From Pseudomonas cichorii (GTDB lineage: Bacteria > Pseudomonadota > Gammaproteobacteria > Pseudomonadales > Pseudomonadaceae), in assembly GCF_003700275.1 (NCBI RefSeq), contig NZ_RBRE01000013.1, positions 62,001-126,000 on the forward strand: a stretch of 64,000 nucleotides of DNA, in the 5' to 3' direction. Below, one piece after another: positions 45,695 to 56,313 of this stretch. A program made the translations under genes and the position numbers. The notes beneath the pieces were generated by a model that did no database searches, was not told where the DNA came from, and saw only the letters and a list, made by a program, of their open reading frames with translations. Position 1 is the stretch's first letter; each line of letters begins with the position of its first letter.

Positions 45695-47089
45695 ATGGCT
45701 GTCTACAACTACGACGTAGTGGTATTGGGTTCCGGCCCAGCCGGAGAAGGTGCGGCGATGAATGCCGCCAAGGCGGGGCGCAAGGTCGCCATGGTCGACA
45801 GCCGTCGGCAAGTCGGCGGCAACTGCACTCACCTGGGCACAATTCCTTCCAAGGCATTGCGTCATGCGGTCAAGCAGATCATCCACTTCAACACCAACCC
45901 GATGTTCCGCGCCATTGGCGAGCCGCGCTGGTTTTCGTTTCCGGATGTGTTGAAGAACGCTGAAATCGTCATCTCCAAGCAAGTGGCCTCGCGTACTGGC
46001 TACTATGCCCGCAACCGTGTCGACGTGTTCTTCGGCACCGGCAGTTTTTCCGACGAAAACAGCATCGACGTGGTATGCGCCAACGGTGTCGTTGAGAAGC
46101 TGGTGGCCAATCAGGTCATCATTGCGACCGGCTCGCGCCCTTATCGTCCTGCCGATATCGATTTCAGCCACAAGCGTATCTACGATAGCGACACCATCCT
46201 CAGCCTCGGCCATACCCCGCGCAAGCTGATCATCTATGGCGCTGGCGTGATCGGTTGCGAATATGCCTCGATCTTCAGTGGTCTGGGTGTTCTGGTCGAA
46301 CTGGTGGATAACCGCGACCAGTTGCTCAGCTTCCTGGATTCGGAAATTTCCCAGGCGCTGAGTTATCACTTCAGCAACAACAACGTGATGGTTCGCCATA
46401 ACGAAGAGTACGAAAAGGTCGAAGGCCTGGATAACGGTGTGATCCTGCACCTCAAGTCCGGCAAGAAGATCAAGGCCGACGCCTTGCTCTGGTGTAATGG
46501 CCGTACCGGCAACACCGACAAGCTGGGGCTGGAAAACATCGGCCTGAAGGCCAACGGTCGTGGGCAGATCGAAGTCGACGAGAACTACCGCACCAGCGTT
46601 CCGACCATCTACGGCGCGGGCGATGTGATCGGCTGGCCGAGCCTGGCCAGTGCCGCTTATGACCAGGGTCGTTCGGCTGCGGGCAGCATGGTCGACAACG
46701 GTAGCTGGCGTTACGTCAACGACGTGCCGACCGGGATCTACACGATTCCCGAGATCAGTTCGATCGGCAAGAACGAACATGAACTGACCCAGGCCCGAGT
46801 GCCTTACGAAGTCGGCAAGGCGTTCTTCAAGGGCATGGCCCGTGCGCAGATTTCCGGTGAGCGGGTCGGCATGCTGAAGATCCTGTTCCACCGCGAAACC
46901 CTGGAAGTCCTGGGCGTGCATTGCTTCGGTGACCAGGCTTCGGAAATCGTGCACATCGGTCAGGCGATCATGAACCAGGAAGGCGCGGCGAATACCATCA
47001 AGTATTTCGTCAACACCACCTTCAACTACCCGACCATGGCCGAAGCCTATCGGGTAGCCGCCTACGATGGTCTGAACCGGCTTTTTTAA
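45695..47089 (+). CDS. sthA: Soluble pyridine nucleotide transhydrogenase
   Basis: This 464-residue FAD enzyme interconverts NADPH and NADH. It has the disulfide-reductase fold: FAD-binding [20 protein letters not shown], and [15 protein letters not shown], where the redox cysteine pair is reduced to one cysteine as usual for SthA. NAD-binding [16 protein letters not shown] and the dimerisation domain ending [17 protein letters not shown] follow. AAAGGAG lies before the ATG. Confidence 0.95.
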   Translation: MAVYNYDVVVLGSGPAGEGAAMNAAKAGRKVAMVDSRRQVGGNCTHLGTIPSKALRHAVKQIIHFNTNPMFRAIGEPRWFSFPDVLKNAEIVISKQVASRTGYYARNRVDVFFGTGSFSDENSIDVVCANGVVEKLVANQVIIATGSRPYRPADIDFSHKRIYDSDTILSLGHTPRKLIIYGAGVIGCEYASIFSGLGVLVELVDNRDQLLSFLDSEISQALSYHFSNNNVMVRHNEEYEKVEGLDNGVILHLKSGKKIKADALLWCNGRTGNTDKLGLENIGLKANGRGQIEVDENYRTSVPTIYGAGDVIGWPSLASAAYDQGRSAAGSMVDNGSWRYVNDVPTGIYTIPEISSIGKNEHELTQARVPYEVGKAFFKGMARAQISGERVGMLKILFHRETLEVLGVHCFGDQASEIVHIGQAIMNQEGAANTIKYFVNTTFNYPTMAEAYRVAAYDGLNRLF

Positions 47090-47131
47090 GCGGCTCCGGC
47101 CGGTGGCCTGAGCCGGCCGGGGAGACCGATT

Positions 47132-47854
47132 TCAGCGATTCTCGAGGGTGGCGCTGGCCAAACCGGGAAAGTCTGTAATCAGGCTGTCTACGCCGAAGTC
47201 GGCGAGCCTGCGCATCAGTGCAGGTTCGTTGACGGTCCATACCGACACATGCAGACCCTGGCGTTGTGCTTTCTGCAGGCGCTCCGGGGTACACAGCGTC
47301 CAGTTCAATGCCAGAATCCCGCAACCGTAATTCTGCGCGACCTTCAACGGATCGAGCCAGGCATATTCGGCAACCAGCCCACGGCTGATGTCCGGCGTCA
47401 GTTCCGCTGCGGCGCGCAAGACTTCGCGGGAGCTGGACGTGATGGTCACCTTGTCCAGCAGACCATGGCGCTGAACCATTTCGCGAATCGCCAGCACGGT
47501 ATTCGCAGCGCGAGTGCGTGAAGCACTTTTGACTTCCAGTTGCCAGTGCTCGAAATCGCACTGCTCAAACAATTGCTCCAGACGCGGGATCGGGCATGGC
47601 GTGATCCAGCCGGGCCCCCCCTTGCGAGCGTCATAGGTCACCAGATCGGCAGCCACATGTTCATTGACCTTGCCGCGTCGATCCGTGGTGCGCTTGAGGG
47701 TCGGGTCGTGAATGACCATCAGCTCGCCGTCGCGGGACAGGTGCAGATCCAGTTCGCAGCGGCGTACGCCGTGCTTGAGGCATTCCTGAAAGCTGGTGAG
47801 AGTGTTTTCCGGTGCTTCGCCCTTGGCGCCGCGATGGCCGTAGATAAGGGTCAC
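47132..47854 (-). CDS. Glycerophosphodiester phosphodiesterase (cytoplasmic type)
   Basis: This 240-residue TIM-barrel enzyme hydrolyses deacylated phospholipids to glycerol-3-phosphate and an alcohol. GHRGAKGEAPENTLTSF and ELDLHLSRDGELMVIHD carry the metal-binding and catalytic His/Glu/Asp. No signal peptide, so UgpQ-like and cytoplasmic. The start is GTG at 47854 with AGGAG upstream; the ATG overlapping it is followed at once by TGA, and the longer reading from 47881 has no site. Confidence 0.88.
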   Translation of the reverse strand: MTLIYGHRGAKGEAPENTLTSFQECLKHGVRRCELDLHLSRDGELMVIHDPTLKRTTDRRGKVNEHVAADLVTYDARKGGPGWITPCPIPRLEQLFEQCDFEHWQLEVKSASRTRAANTVLAIREMVQRHGLLDKVTITSSSREVLRAAAELTPDISRGLVAEYAWLDPLKVAQNYGCGILALNWTLCTPERLQKAQRQGLHVSVWTVNEPALMRRLADFGVDSLITDFPGLASATLENR

Positions 47855-47915
47855 ATTTACTCCTGGCCTTGAAGGCGCCAATTACATGTGTGTGAGGTGT
47901 GCAAAAGGAATGCGC

Positions 47916-48503
47916 TCAGGCCTTGGGCGGACTGTCCTGTTCCAGGGCCTGACGGCGTTGCTGGGCCTGGCGTTGCAGGACGTGGCGCGCCAGCAACTGA
48001 CGCTGGGCGTCGGGCAGGTCGACGAATTCGGTGCCGATATCGAACTCGCCGTTTTCCAGAGTGTTGCAGTGAATGACAATGGCGCTCAGCATCAGGCCGG
48101 CAGCCTGGGGCATCAATACCATCTTGATCGACAGCTTCTCGCCGGGGCTGTAGCTCTGGTGTGAAGTAAACAGCAGGCCGCCCTCGGAAAGCTTCACCGG
48201 TTGCGGTGCGCCCAACTTGCCCAGGGCAGTATGGGCAACCACCCGGCCCAGCAGGTCGATGCGCTTGTTCAGCGACTTGAGAAAACTGTTCAGCACCCGG
48301 TCACGCTCGTCGAGCTGACGCAGCAGGTGCTGGGACTCGAACTCGCTGACATGCAGTTCGCTGAGCAGGTCGAACAGCGCCGAAGTGTCACGCATGGCTT
48401 CCTGGCTGGCCTGGTCTGCTAGAGACAGAGGGTTAATTTCCAGTGCGACGCTGTCTTCGATACGGTAGTATTCGCGGCGTTCTTCTTCATCTAATGTCGA
48501 CAT
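47916..48503 (-). CDS. PilZ-domain protein
   Basis: This 195-residue protein starts MSTLDEEERREYYRIEDSVAL, where RREYYR fits the RxxxR c-di-GMP motif. A helical insert follows, and the C-terminal beta-barrel has VKLSEGGLLFTSHQSYSPGEKLSIKMVLMP, in which the usual DxSxxG is weakened to LSEGG. It may bind c-di-GMP poorly or act through a partner. It is divergent from lolC and upstream of the phosphodiesterase gene (61 bases). Confidence 0.8.
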   Translation of the reverse strand: MSTLDEEERREYYRIEDSVALEINPLSLADQASQEAMRDTSALFDLLSELHVSEFESQHLLRQLDERDRVLNSFLKSLNKRIDLLGRVVAHTALGKLGAPQPVKLSEGGLLFTSHQSYSPGEKLSIKMVLMPQAAGLMLSAIVIHCNTLENGEFDIGTEFVDLPDAQRQLLARHVLQRQAQQRRQALEQDSPPKA

Positions 48504-48604
48504 GGCGAACCCATGGTAGCTGCTGTGGTCAGAGAGTTTCGAGTGTAAAGCTGCACATCAAGGCCCGCCACACGGACGTCCCCATTCCTGCGAACAATTC
48601 CCTA

Positions 48605-49855
48605 ATGTTCAGACCTCTTTTTGTTTTCATCGGCACACGTTACACCCGTGCAAAACGACGTAACCATTTTGTTTCCTTCATTTCCCTGACTTCCATCATC
48701 GGCCTGGCGCTTGGTGTAGTGGTGATGATAGTCGTGTTATCGGTCATGAATGGCTTCGATCACGAAATGCGTACCCGCGTGCTGGGCATGGTGCCCCACG
48801 CCACCATCGAATCCGGCGAACCGATCAGCAACTGGCAGGGTCTGGCCGCTAAGGTCCAGGAAAACCCGCAGGTTCTGGCGGTAGCGCCATTCACCCAGAT
48901 GCAGGGCTTGCTGACCCATGAAGGCAAGGTCCAGAAGGTGCTGCTCAACGGTATTGACCCGGCGCAGGAGCGCAAGGTTTCGATCATCGACAACTTTGTC
49001 AAACAGGGCAAACTCGACAGCCTTGCACCCGGCAGTTTCGGCATCGTGATCGGCGACAAGGCCGCCACCAAGCTGGGAGTCGGCATCGGCGACAAGCTGA
49101 CCTTCGTCGCTCCGGAAGTCACGCTCACGCCGGCCGGCATGTTTCCGCGCATGAAGCGTTTCGAGGTGGTCGGCATCTTTCACGTCGGTGCCGGCGAGCT
49201 GGATGGCTATCTGGGCCTGACCAACCTCGACGACCTGGGGCGTATGCACCGCTGGAAGCCTGAGCAGGTTCAGGGCCTGCGCCTTAAGTTCGACGACCTG
49301 TTCGCTGCGCCGCGTACTTCCTGGGAAATCGCCCAGAAGCTGGGCGAGAACAACTTCTACTCGCGTGACTGGACCCGCACCCACGGCAACCTGTATCAGG
49401 CGATCCGCATGGAAAAGGCCATGATCGGCCTGCTGTTGCTGCTGATCGTTGCAGTGGCGGCGTTCAACATCATTTCCACGCTGGTCATGGTGGTCAACGA
49501 CAAGAAGGGCGATATCGCCATCCTGCGCACGCTGGGCGCCACCCCAAGACAGATCATGGCCATCTTCATGGTCCAGGGTTCGGTGATCGGTGTGGTCGGA
49601 ACCGTGATAGGCGCGGCGGTGGGCATTCTCGCGGCGCTCAATGTCAGTTCGGCGATTTCGGCGCTAGAAGGTCTGCTCGGCCACAAGTTTCTCAATGCCG
49701 ACGTCTATTTCATCGATTATCTGCCTTCGCAACTGATGGCCCAGGACGTGTTCCAGGTCTGCGGCGCTGCGTTGGTCCTGAGTTTCCTCGCCACCCTGTA
49801 TCCAGCCTGGCGTGCGGCGCGCACCCAGCCTGCGGAGGCGTTACGTTATGAGTGA
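48605..49855 (+). CDS. lolC: Lipoprotein-releasing system permease LolC
   Basis: This 416-residue inner-membrane protein has one N-terminal helix ([26 protein letters not shown]), a large periplasmic MacB-like domain and three C-terminal helices ([21 protein letters not shown] onward) with the FtsX-type [16 protein letters not shown]. With LolE and LolD it extracts lipoproteins for LolA. The start at 48605 lacks a clear ribosome site but gives the family N-terminus; the 54-codon extension upstream has no support. Confidence 0.93.
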   Translation: MFRPLFVFIGTRYTRAKRRNHFVSFISLTSIIGLALGVVVMIVVLSVMNGFDHEMRTRVLGMVPHATIESGEPISNWQGLAAKVQENPQVLAVAPFTQMQGLLTHEGKVQKVLLNGIDPAQERKVSIIDNFVKQGKLDSLAPGSFGIVIGDKAATKLGVGIGDKLTFVAPEVTLTPAGMFPRMKRFEVVGIFHVGAGELDGYLGLTNLDDLGRMHRWKPEQVQGLRLKFDDLFAAPRTSWEIAQKLGENNFYSRDWTRTHGNLYQAIRMEKAMIGLLLLLIVAVAAFNIISTLVMVVNDKKGDIAILRTLGATPRQIMAIFMVQGSVIGVVGTVIGAAVGILAALNVSSAISALEGLLGHKFLNADVYFIDYLPSQLMAQDVFQVCGAALVLSFLATLYPAWRAARTQPAEALRYE

Positions 49856-50546
49856 GTCGGGCATGTTGGACAAAGCAGTATTGAGTTGCCGCAACCTGGG
49901 TAAATCCTACGAGGAAGGCCCGGAATCGGTCGTGGTGTTGTCGGGTTTGCAGCTTGAGTTGCATCCGGGCGAGCGGGTGGCGATCGTCGGCAGTTCGGGG
50001 TCGGGCAAGAGTACCTTGCTCAACCTGCTCGGTGGCCTGGATACGCCTTCCGAAGGCAGCGTCTGGCTGGCCGGGGAAGAGCTGTCGGCGCTGGGTGAAA
50101 AGGCCCGTGGCCTGCTGCGCAACCGGGCGCTGGGTTTCGTTTACCAGTTCCACCATCTGTTGCCGGAGTTCACCGCTCTGGAGAACGTCTGCATGCCGCT
50201 GTTGATCGGCAGTACGCCGATCCCGGAAGCCCGCCAGCGCGCAACCGCCTTGCTGGAGCGCGTAGGCCTCGGCCATCGTCTGGCGCACAAACCGGCGGAA
50301 CTGTCCGGTGGCGAGCGGCAGCGGGTGGCAATTGCCCGTGCGCTGGTCAACCAGCCAGGGCTGGTGATGCTCGATGAGCCGACCGGCAACCTCGATCATC
50401 ACACGGGCCAGGGCATTCAGGACCTGATGCGTGAACTGAGCACTTCGTCGCGTACGGCGTTCCTGGTGGTGACCCACGACATGAACCTGGCCCGGCAGAT
50501 GGACCGTATCCTGCGCCTGGAAGACGGTCGTCTGGTCGCAGGCTGA
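49848..50546 (+). CDS. lolD: Lipoprotein-releasing system ATPase LolD
   Basis: This 232-residue ABC ATPase drives LolCE. Walker [18 protein letters not shown]-loop region [18 protein letters not shown], signature [15 protein letters not shown] and Walker [13 protein letters not shown] are complete. The ATG at 49848 overlaps the lolC stop by 8 bases and has GGAGG upstream, so translation is coupled. The longer start at 49812 lies inside lolC. Confidence 0.95.
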   Translation: MSESGMLDKAVLSCRNLGKSYEEGPESVVVLSGLQLELHPGERVAIVGSSGSGKSTLLNLLGGLDTPSEGSVWLAGEELSALGEKARGLLRNRALGFVYQFHHLLPEFTALENVCMPLLIGSTPIPEARQRATALLERVGLGHRLAHKPAELSGGERQRVAIARALVNQPGLVMLDEPTGNLDHHTGQGIQDLMRELSTSSRTAFLVVTHDMNLARQMDRILRLEDGRLVAG

Positions 50547-50609
50547 TTGACCCGCCCCGACGCAAGCCATCGCGTCGGGGTCTTCACTTTTTTCTACGGT
50601 GCTCCGCGA

Positions 50610-51854
50610 ATGTTCAGACCGTTATCCATCTTCATCGGCGCGCGCTACACCCGCGCAAAACGCCGCAAAAGCTTTATCTCTTTCATCTCGATGACCTCGA
50701 TGATCGGTCTGGCGCTGGGCGTGCTGGCCATGATCGTGGTGTTGTCGGTGATGAACGGTTTCCAGCGGGAAATGAGCTCGCGGATTCTCGGCATGGTGCC
50801 GCATGCGGTGATTGCCGGGGTCAAGCCGGTGGACGACTGGAAACCGCTGGCCGAAGCGGCCTTGAAGAACCCGGAAGTCACGGCGGCCGTGCCGTTCACT
50901 GAAATGGAAGGCATGCTGTCCTACAAGGGCTCCATGCAGCCGATTCAGGTCAGCGGCGTCGATCCTGCGCTTGAGCATGAAGTCTCGATCGTGACCCGGC
51001 ATATCACCCGCGGCAATCTGCAGGACCTGAAACCGGGCGAGTTCGGCGTGGTGCTGGGCGATATCACTGCCCGGCGCTTTCGCTTGAGCGTGGGTGACAA
51101 GCTGACCCTGATCGTCCCGGAAGTCAGCAACGCGCCGGGCGGCATCACGCCGCGTCTGCAGCGCCTGACCGTGGTAGGTGTGTTCAAGGTCGGCGCCGAG
51201 CTTGATGGCTCGATGGCGTTGATCAACATTGCCGATGCCGCGCAGATGCAGCGCTGGCAGCCCAATCAGGTGCAAGGCGTGCGTCTGGCCCTGAAAGACC
51301 TGTACAAGGCGCCGCAGGTATCGGCCGCCATTGCTACGGGGCTGGGCGCCGATTATCGTGCCGATGACTGGACCCACACTCAGGGCAGTCTGTTCAGCGC
51401 CATGAAAATGGAAAAGACCATGATAGGCCTGCTGTTGCTGATGATCGTTGCGGTGGCGGCGTTCAATATCATCGCGACCCTGATCATGGTGGTGAACGAC
51501 AAGGGCGCGGACATCGCGATCCTGCGCACCATCGGCGCCACGCCGCGGCAGATCATGGCGATCTTCATGGTCCAGGGCACGGTGATCGGTATCGTCGGCA
51601 CCCTGATCGGCGGCGTGCTTGGGGTGATCGCGGCCTTGAACGTCAGCAGTATCGTCGGCTGGTTCGAGCGGGTCAGCGGCCAGCACGTGTTCAGCTCCGA
51701 TGTGTATTTCATCAGCAATCTGCCTTCCGAACTGCAAGGCGGGGATGTGTTGCTGATCTGCAGCGCCGGTTTCATTCTGAGCTTCCTGGCCACCATCTAC
51801 CCAGCATGGCGCGCTGCGCAGGTTCAGCCGGCTCATGCATTGCGCTATGAATAA
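50610..51854 (+). CDS. lolE: Lipoprotein-releasing system permease LolE
   Basis: This 414-residue paralogue of LolC has the same four-helix layout and nearly the same first 60 residues ([36 protein letters not shown]). It forms the LolCE heterodimer. It follows lolD by 63 bases, which include GCGACGGCT-like dyad DNA but no clear terminator. The start gives the family N-terminus; TCCGCGA before it is a poor ribosome site. Confidence 0.93.
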   Translation: MFRPLSIFIGARYTRAKRRKSFISFISMTSMIGLALGVLAMIVVLSVMNGFQREMSSRILGMVPHAVIAGVKPVDDWKPLAEAALKNPEVTAAVPFTEMEGMLSYKGSMQPIQVSGVDPALEHEVSIVTRHITRGNLQDLKPGEFGVVLGDITARRFRLSVGDKLTLIVPEVSNAPGGITPRLQRLTVVGVFKVGAELDGSMALINIADAAQMQRWQPNQVQGVRLALKDLYKAPQVSAAIATGLGADYRADDWTHTQGSLFSAMKMEKTMIGLLLLMIVAVAAFNIIATLIMVVNDKGADIAILRTIGATPRQIMAIFMVQGTVIGIVGTLIGGVLGVIAALNVSSIVGWFERVSGQHVFSSDVYFISNLPSELQGGDVLLICSAGFILSFLATIYPAWRAAQVQPAHALRYE

Positions 51855-51864
51855 ATTCACCCGT

Positions 51865-51954
51865 GAGGGAGCGAATTCATTCGCTAAGAGCGTGTAAATT
51901 CACAGGTCAGGTGTTGCCTGGAATGGCCTCTTCGCGCATGAATCCGCTCCTGCC
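51865..51954. repeat. REPIN overlapping the 3' end of a kinase gene
   Basis: GAGGGAGCGAATTCATTCGC (51865-51884) and the inverted TTCGCGCATGAATCCGCTCC with TGCC (51931-51954) form a REP doublet between lolE and the converging kinase gene. The right-hand REP is inside the kinase reading frame. Confidence 0.78.
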
Positions 51955-53324
51955 GGGGGGCTGAACTCAATCAGAAAGCGCGTCACTCCCCCGGCTGATT
52001 CACACCTGATCGACCCGCCATGGGCACGGACAATCGATTGGCTGATTGCCAGTCCAAGCCCCGCATGTTCACTGCTCTCCTGACGCGCCGGATCAGCCCG
52101 ATAGAAACGGTCGAACAGGCGCGACAGGGCTTCGGGTGCTATGTCAGTGCCATTGTTCTCCACGCTTAGCGCAACCCCGCTGGGCAATTCGTGCAGGTCG
52201 ATCTTCACGTAGCCGCCTGCCTGGGTGAAGCGCAGGGCATTATCCAGCAGGTTGGAAAGCACCCGGCGCAGTAAAGTCCGGTCCCCATGCAGGGTCGCCT
52301 GGCCTTGCCGTGACAGGCCGATACGCTTTTCTTCTGCCAGTGGCGCAAAGAACTCCAGTACTACGTCGACTTCTTCTTGCAGCTCCAGCCTGTCAAATGT
52401 CGGCGTCAGCAGGCCGTGTTCGGCCTTGGCCAGAAACAACATGTCATTGACCATCTGCGCCATGCCTTGCAGCTCTTCGAGATTGCCCGCCAGCGCATCG
52501 CGATAGTCTTCAAGAGCGCGTGGTCGGGTCAGGGTCACCTGAGTGTGGGTCAGCAGGTTGGACAGGGGCGTGCGCAGCTCATGGGCAATGTCGGCGGAAA
52601 ATGCCGACAGGCGCTGAAAGCCATCGTCCAGCCGGGCCAGCATGGCATTGAAGGCACGGGGCAGTTCGGCCAGTTCGCTGGGCATGCCGGTTTCCGGCAA
52701 GCGGGTGGTCAGGGAACTGGCGCAAACCCCGGCTGCGATGCGGCTCATGCGGTGCAGCGGCTTCAATCCGCTGCGCGTGGCCCAGGCACCCAGCAGCGCG
52801 GTGGCCAGTGCCGAAAGTCCGACGGTCAGCCAGATCAAATGCTGCATGCGTTGCAGGAAGTGCTGGTGATGTGTGATGTCCAGCAGCAGGGTGACCTGTG
52901 GCGAATTTGCCGACCCCGGCTGAAGAGGGGCCGTGAAGCTGCGATAGGCCGTCTGCTCGCTGTGCAGGTTATGCAGACCCGGACTCTGTTGGCGGGCTTG
53001 GGTCGTTGATGGTGTGCTGTCGAACCAGATCTGGCCGTCGGCGCTGCCGATACGTACGCTCAGGTCCGGCTGATGATGCAGGTCTGCAAGCAGGCGCACC
53101 TGACGTTCGTTGAACGCTTCACGTGTATCGACGCTGTGCAGGGTGCTGCGCAGAGTGCCCAGTCGTGCATCCAGCAGTTGTTGATCGAGTTCGACAAAGT
53201 GCGTGGCGCTGGCATGGTTGAACACTATCCCGGCAGTCAGCGACACCACGGCCGTACACGCGGCGAACAGCAATGCCAGGCGGCTGCGCAAGGAAAGTCG
53301 CTCAAGGCGCTGACGTACCGTCAT
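51900..53324 (-). CDS. Heavy-metal-type sensor histidine kinase
   Basis: This 474-residue kinase has two membrane helices ([22 protein letters not shown] and [19 protein letters not shown]) around a periplasmic sensor of about 130 residues, HAMP, HisKA ([15 protein letters not shown]) and HATPase ([25 protein letters not shown]). This is the CusS/CopS/IrlS layout; the metal is not determinable. The last residues ([17 protein letters not shown]) are encoded by a REP element and the sequence after it, beyond the usual end IEFSPP. The start overlaps the regulator stop by four bases. Confidence 0.88.
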   Translation of the reverse strand: MTVRQRLERLSLRSRLALLFAACTAVVSLTAGIVFNHASATHFVELDQQLLDARLGTLRSTLHSVDTREAFNERQVRLLADLHHQPDLSVRIGSADGQIWFDSTPSTTQARQQSPGLHNLHSEQTAYRSFTAPLQPGSANSPQVTLLLDITHHQHFLQRMQHLIWLTVGLSALATALLGAWATRSGLKPLHRMSRIAAGVCASSLTTRLPETGMPSELAELPRAFNAMLARLDDGFQRLSAFSADIAHELRTPLSNLLTHTQVTLTRPRALEDYRDALAGNLEELQGMAQMVNDMLFLAKAEHGLLTPTFDRLELQEEVDVVLEFFAPLAEEKRIGLSRQGQATLHGDRTLLRRVLSNLLDNALRFTQAGGYVKIDLHELPSGVALSVENNGTDIAPEALSRLFDRFYRADPARQESSEHAGLGLAISQSIVRAHGGSIRCESAGGVTRFLIEFSPPAGADSCAKRPFQATPDL

Positions 53325-54001
53325 GATTCGCGCTCTTCCAGCACATAGCCCATGCCGCGTACGGTGTGGATCAGCTTGTCGGGGAAATCATCATCGACTT
53401 TCAGGCGCAGACGGCGGATAGCGACCTCGATCACATTGGTGTCGCTGTCGAAGTGCATGTCCCAGACCTGCGAGGCCAGCAACGATTTGGGCAGTACTTC
53501 GCCCTGACGGCGCAGCAACAGCTCCAGCAGGGTGAATTCCTTGGCGGTCAGATCGATGCGCTTGCCACTGCGCTCGACCTGGCGGCGCATCAGGTCCAGA
53601 CGCAGGTCGGCCACTTGCAGATGGGTTTGCGCAGCGCTGCCGTTACCTCTGCGCAGCAGGCTGCGGACTCTGGCCAGCAACTCGGAAAAGGCGAAGGGCT
53701 TGACCAGATAATCATCGGCGCCCAGTTCCAGGCCACGAACCCGATCCTCGATCGCATCCCGGGCGCTGAGGAACAGCACGGGCGTTTCCAGTCCCGCAGA
53801 GCGCACGGCCTCAAGAATCTGCCAGCCATCGCGGCCCGGCAGCATCACGTCGAGAATCAGCAGCGCGTAATCGCCGCTCAGCGCCAGGCTCTGGCCGATG
53901 GTGCCATCGTTTGCCAGCTCGGCATCGAAGCCGGCCTCGCTCAAGCCCTGATGCAGGTAATGACCGGTCTTCGGTTGATCTTCGACGATCAGTAATTTCA
54001 T
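53321..54001 (-). CDS. Heavy-metal-type OmpR/PhoB response regulator
   Basis: This 226-residue regulator has a receiver with [13 protein letters not shown], phospho-acceptor Asp51 in [14 protein letters not shown] and Lys in [15 protein letters not shown], then a winged-helix domain with [49 protein letters not shown], the phrase typical of CopR/CusR/IrlR. No efflux or copper-resistance genes are adjacent, so its targets lie elsewhere. It is the first gene of the pair with the kinase. Confidence 0.9.
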   Translation of the reverse strand: MKLLIVEDQPKTGHYLHQGLSEAGFDAELANDGTIGQSLALSGDYALLILDVMLPGRDGWQILEAVRSAGLETPVLFLSARDAIEDRVRGLELGADDYLVKPFAFSELLARVRSLLRRGNGSAAQTHLQVADLRLDLMRRQVERSGKRIDLTAKEFTLLELLLRRQGEVLPKSLLASQVWDMHFDSDTNVIEVAIRRLRLKVDDDFPDKLIHTVRGMGYVLEERES

Positions 54002-54176
54002 GGAGCTCTCATATGCATTGCAATCCGGGCTTTATAGCTCGCCAGCCAGTGCAAGTGTTGAAGCTGACAGCCTTGTAATCCAGGGCCAGCTCAGCCTGCG
54101 GCCGATATTGTCGCTGAAAGCCCGGTGCAAACCCTATAAACTTGCCGGGTTAATTCATGAGATTCCAGGTATCGCC

Positions 54177-55007
54177 ATGCACCCCGCAGCCGAACACTCA
54201 CCGCTGGGCAAGTCCAGTGAGTACATCGCCACCTACACGCCATCTTTGTTGTTTCCGATTCCGCGCGCTGCCAAGTGGGCCGAACTGGGGCTGACAGCTC
54301 AGACGTTGCCTTATCAGGGTGTCGATTTCTGGAATTGCTATGAGCTGTCCTGGCTGCTGCCGTCGGGCAAGCCGGTGGTGGCGATTGCCGAGTTCGCAAT
54401 TCCGGCTGACTCGCCAAACATCATCGAATCCAAGTCCTTCAAGCTTTACCTCAACTCGCTGAACCAGACCTCGTTCGAGAGTAGCGATCAATTACAGGCG
54501 ACGCTGGAGAAAGACCTGTCGGCAGCGGCCGGCAAGCCGGTAGGCGTGCGTATCAGCAGCCTGGCTGAAATCGAGAGTGAAGGTGTGGCGGGTTTGCCCG
54601 GCCAGTGCATCGACGAGCTGGATGTGAGCATCGCCAGCTACGACCATCCACAACCCGAACTGCTGCGCTGCGACGATTCGCGTATCGTCGAAGAAAGCCT
54701 GCACAGCCATCTGCTGAAATCCAACTGCCCTGTGACCAGTCAGCCGGACTGGGGCAGCGTGGTGGTGGAATATCGTGGCGCTGCGCTGGATCCTGCAAGC
54801 CTGCTGGCCTACATCGTCAGCTTTCGCCAGCATTCGGACTTCCACGAGCAGTGTGTGGAGCGGATCTTTCTCGACCTGCAACGCCTGCTCAAGCCTGAAA
54901 GGCTGACGGTCTATGCGCGCTATGTGCGGCGCGGCGGACTGGATATCAACCCGTATCGCAGCACCGAAGCCCTGCAAGTCGACAATCGCCGGTTGGCGCG
55001 GCAGTAG
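54177..55007 (+). CDS. queF: NADPH-dependent 7-cyano-7-deazaguanine reductase QueF
   Basis: This 276-residue two-module (YqeK-less, E. coli-type) QueF reduces preQ0 to preQ1 for queuosine in tRNA. The NADPH-binding segment [16 protein letters not shown] and the catalytic cysteine in [16 protein letters not shown] are present; the C-terminus has [16 protein letters not shown] chose ATG 54177, with an AGG site; the 59-codon extension to 54000 overlaps the regulator promoter. Confidence 0.93.
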   Translation: MHPAAEHSPLGKSSEYIATYTPSLLFPIPRAAKWAELGLTAQTLPYQGVDFWNCYELSWLLPSGKPVVAIAEFAIPADSPNIIESKSFKLYLNSLNQTSFESSDQLQATLEKDLSAAAGKPVGVRISSLAEIESEGVAGLPGQCIDELDVSIASYDHPQPELLRCDDSRIVEESLHSHLLKSNCPVTSQPDWGSVVVEYRGAALDPASLLAYIVSFRQHSDFHEQCVERIFLDLQRLLKPERLTVYARYVRRGGLDINPYRSTEALQVDNRRLARQ

Positions 55008-55011
55008 ACAG

Positions 55012-55039
55012 AAAAGCCCGTCATCGTGACGGGCTTTTT
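55012..55039. terminator. Bidirectional terminator between queF and the DUF4404 gene
   Basis: A 12-bp stem AAAAGCCCGTCA/TGACGGGCTTTT with a 3-base loop has A and T runs on both sides. Confidence 0.88.
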
Positions 55040-55049
55040 CGTGATGGGA

Positions 55050-55313
55050 TCAGATGCCGATATTGCCCAGGGTCTGCACGATATTGCGCAGGGTGCCGGC
55101 AATGGCGGGGTGCTCCAGCTCGAAGCGCTCCACAGCAAGGTTGACGCCATCCGACAGGCTCGCGTCCTGAGTGGCATTTTCCAGCTGAAGTCGGGTTTCG
55201 ATCTGTGCCATCAATTCATGCAGATTGACGCGCTCGGCTTCGGAAAGCGGCGGGTTCTGCTCCAGTTGCTCGCGCAGGGTGTTGAGTTGTTCTTGCAGTT
55301 CGCGGGCAGGCAT
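55050..55313 (-). CDS. DUF4404 family protein
   Basis: This 87-residue helical protein starts MPARELQEQLNTLREQLEQNPPLS and ends FELEHPAIAGTLRNIVQTLGNIGI, the DUF4404 pattern. No function is known. AAGGAG lies 9 bases before the ATG at 55313; an earlier start at 55391 is not supported. Confidence 0.8.
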   Translation of the reverse strand: MPARELQEQLNTLREQLEQNPPLSEAERVNLHELMAQIETRLQLENATQDASLSDGVNLAVERFELEHPAIAGTLRNIVQTLGNIGI

Positions 55314-55492
55314 GGCGCGCTCCTTCTTTGATAGGTCTGTGTCATGGACTACTTCACAAGACGAAAGGTCCATGGAAACGTATCTGCGCATCGGTGATGC
55401 CGCGTTGAAAGCAGGCTCGCCTCACCTTCGCTCGAAACATTTCTTGCAGAGCTTAAGACTAATCCACTCCAGAGCGGGCTGCCTGATGTGTA

Positions 55493-56116
55493 TCAGGGCT
55501 TTTCGCCTTTGCTGCGGCGCAAGGCAATATCGGCAAGGCAGGATTCCAGTTCGCCCAGATGGTCGATGACCGAATGCACGCCTTGCGCGTAGAGCGTGAG
55601 GGTGGCCTGGGCGCGGCGTTGTTCGCGCTCGATATCGCTCAAGGCCTGCCATTGCGTCGGTGACAGGCCGCACAGCGGTCCGCAGGAAGCCAGGCCGATG
55701 GTCCACAGCCCGGCATTCAGGCCCGATTGCAGCAGGCGCGGATCGCCGCTGATCAAAACGCAGCCGTCCAGTTGATTCACCTTCAGCGCCATCAGGGCCA
55801 GCCAGCAGGCGTCGGGTGCGGGCCATTTGGCGGTTGGGCGAGGTGCTGGAACAATCCATTCGCTGACCGTTGCTGCCAGCGTCTGGCTCAGATGCTCGGG
55901 CAACTCATCAAGCCATGCGCAAGGCATGCCCTGGCGACTGAGTAGTTGCAGAATGTTTCTTGCTCCGGGAGTCGTTACAGCCAGGTCCGGGTCTTTAGCG
56001 GCACTGTGTTCCTGTGCCCTGATGCCTGCCTGCGCCCCAAAGTCCACCAGACAGCCGCTAAGGCCGAAAAGCAGGGCAGGGAAGGCGGGTAGTGAGGTGG
56101 CGACCGGCGCGAGCAT
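55493..56116 (-). CDS. HAD-like (phosphonatase-type) protein lacking the catalytic aspartate
   Basis: This 207-residue protein is similar to phosphonoacetaldehyde-hydrolase-like HAD proteins. The motif I position reads LLFGLSGCLVDFG where active HADs have D-x-D/A/S at the start (FDLSG...), so the nucleophile Asp is Gly (codon GGC). A cap-like helical insert and the SGDPRLLQSGLNAGLWTIGLASCG segment (motif III/IV area) are kept. I recall a Pseudomonas-specific HAD subfamily with an altered active site, which this probably belongs to. The ATG 56116 has AGAG upstream. Probably non-hydrolytic. Confidence 0.7.
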   Translation of the reverse strand: MLAPVATSLPAFPALLFGLSGCLVDFGAQAGIRAQEHSAAKDPDLAVTTPGARNILQLLSRQGMPCAWLDELPEHLSQTLAATVSEWIVPAPRPTAKWPAPDACWLALMALKVNQLDGCVLISGDPRLLQSGLNAGLWTIGLASCGPLCGLSPTQWQALSDIEREQRRAQATLTLYAQGVHSVIDHLGELESCLADIALRRSKGEKP

Positions 56117-56313
56117 GGCGAACTCTCTGAAATACCCATGCACGCTACGGGGCTTATGTGACATTCAGATGAAGGTGGGGTGACGGTGTTTAATCTGCCA
56201 TTGACTACCCAGTCTGTAAGATCTGACTTATTTTTGGCGGAACGCTTTATACTGCCCGTCCTTGCGTGTGGGTTCGCCGTAGCGCGTCATAATCTTGATC
56301 AGGAGTTTCAGCT

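Noticed and set aside
47093..47122. CCGGCCGG repeats between sthA and the phosphodiesterase gene as a terminator
   Set aside because: Inverted GC stems are present without any T run; left unassigned.
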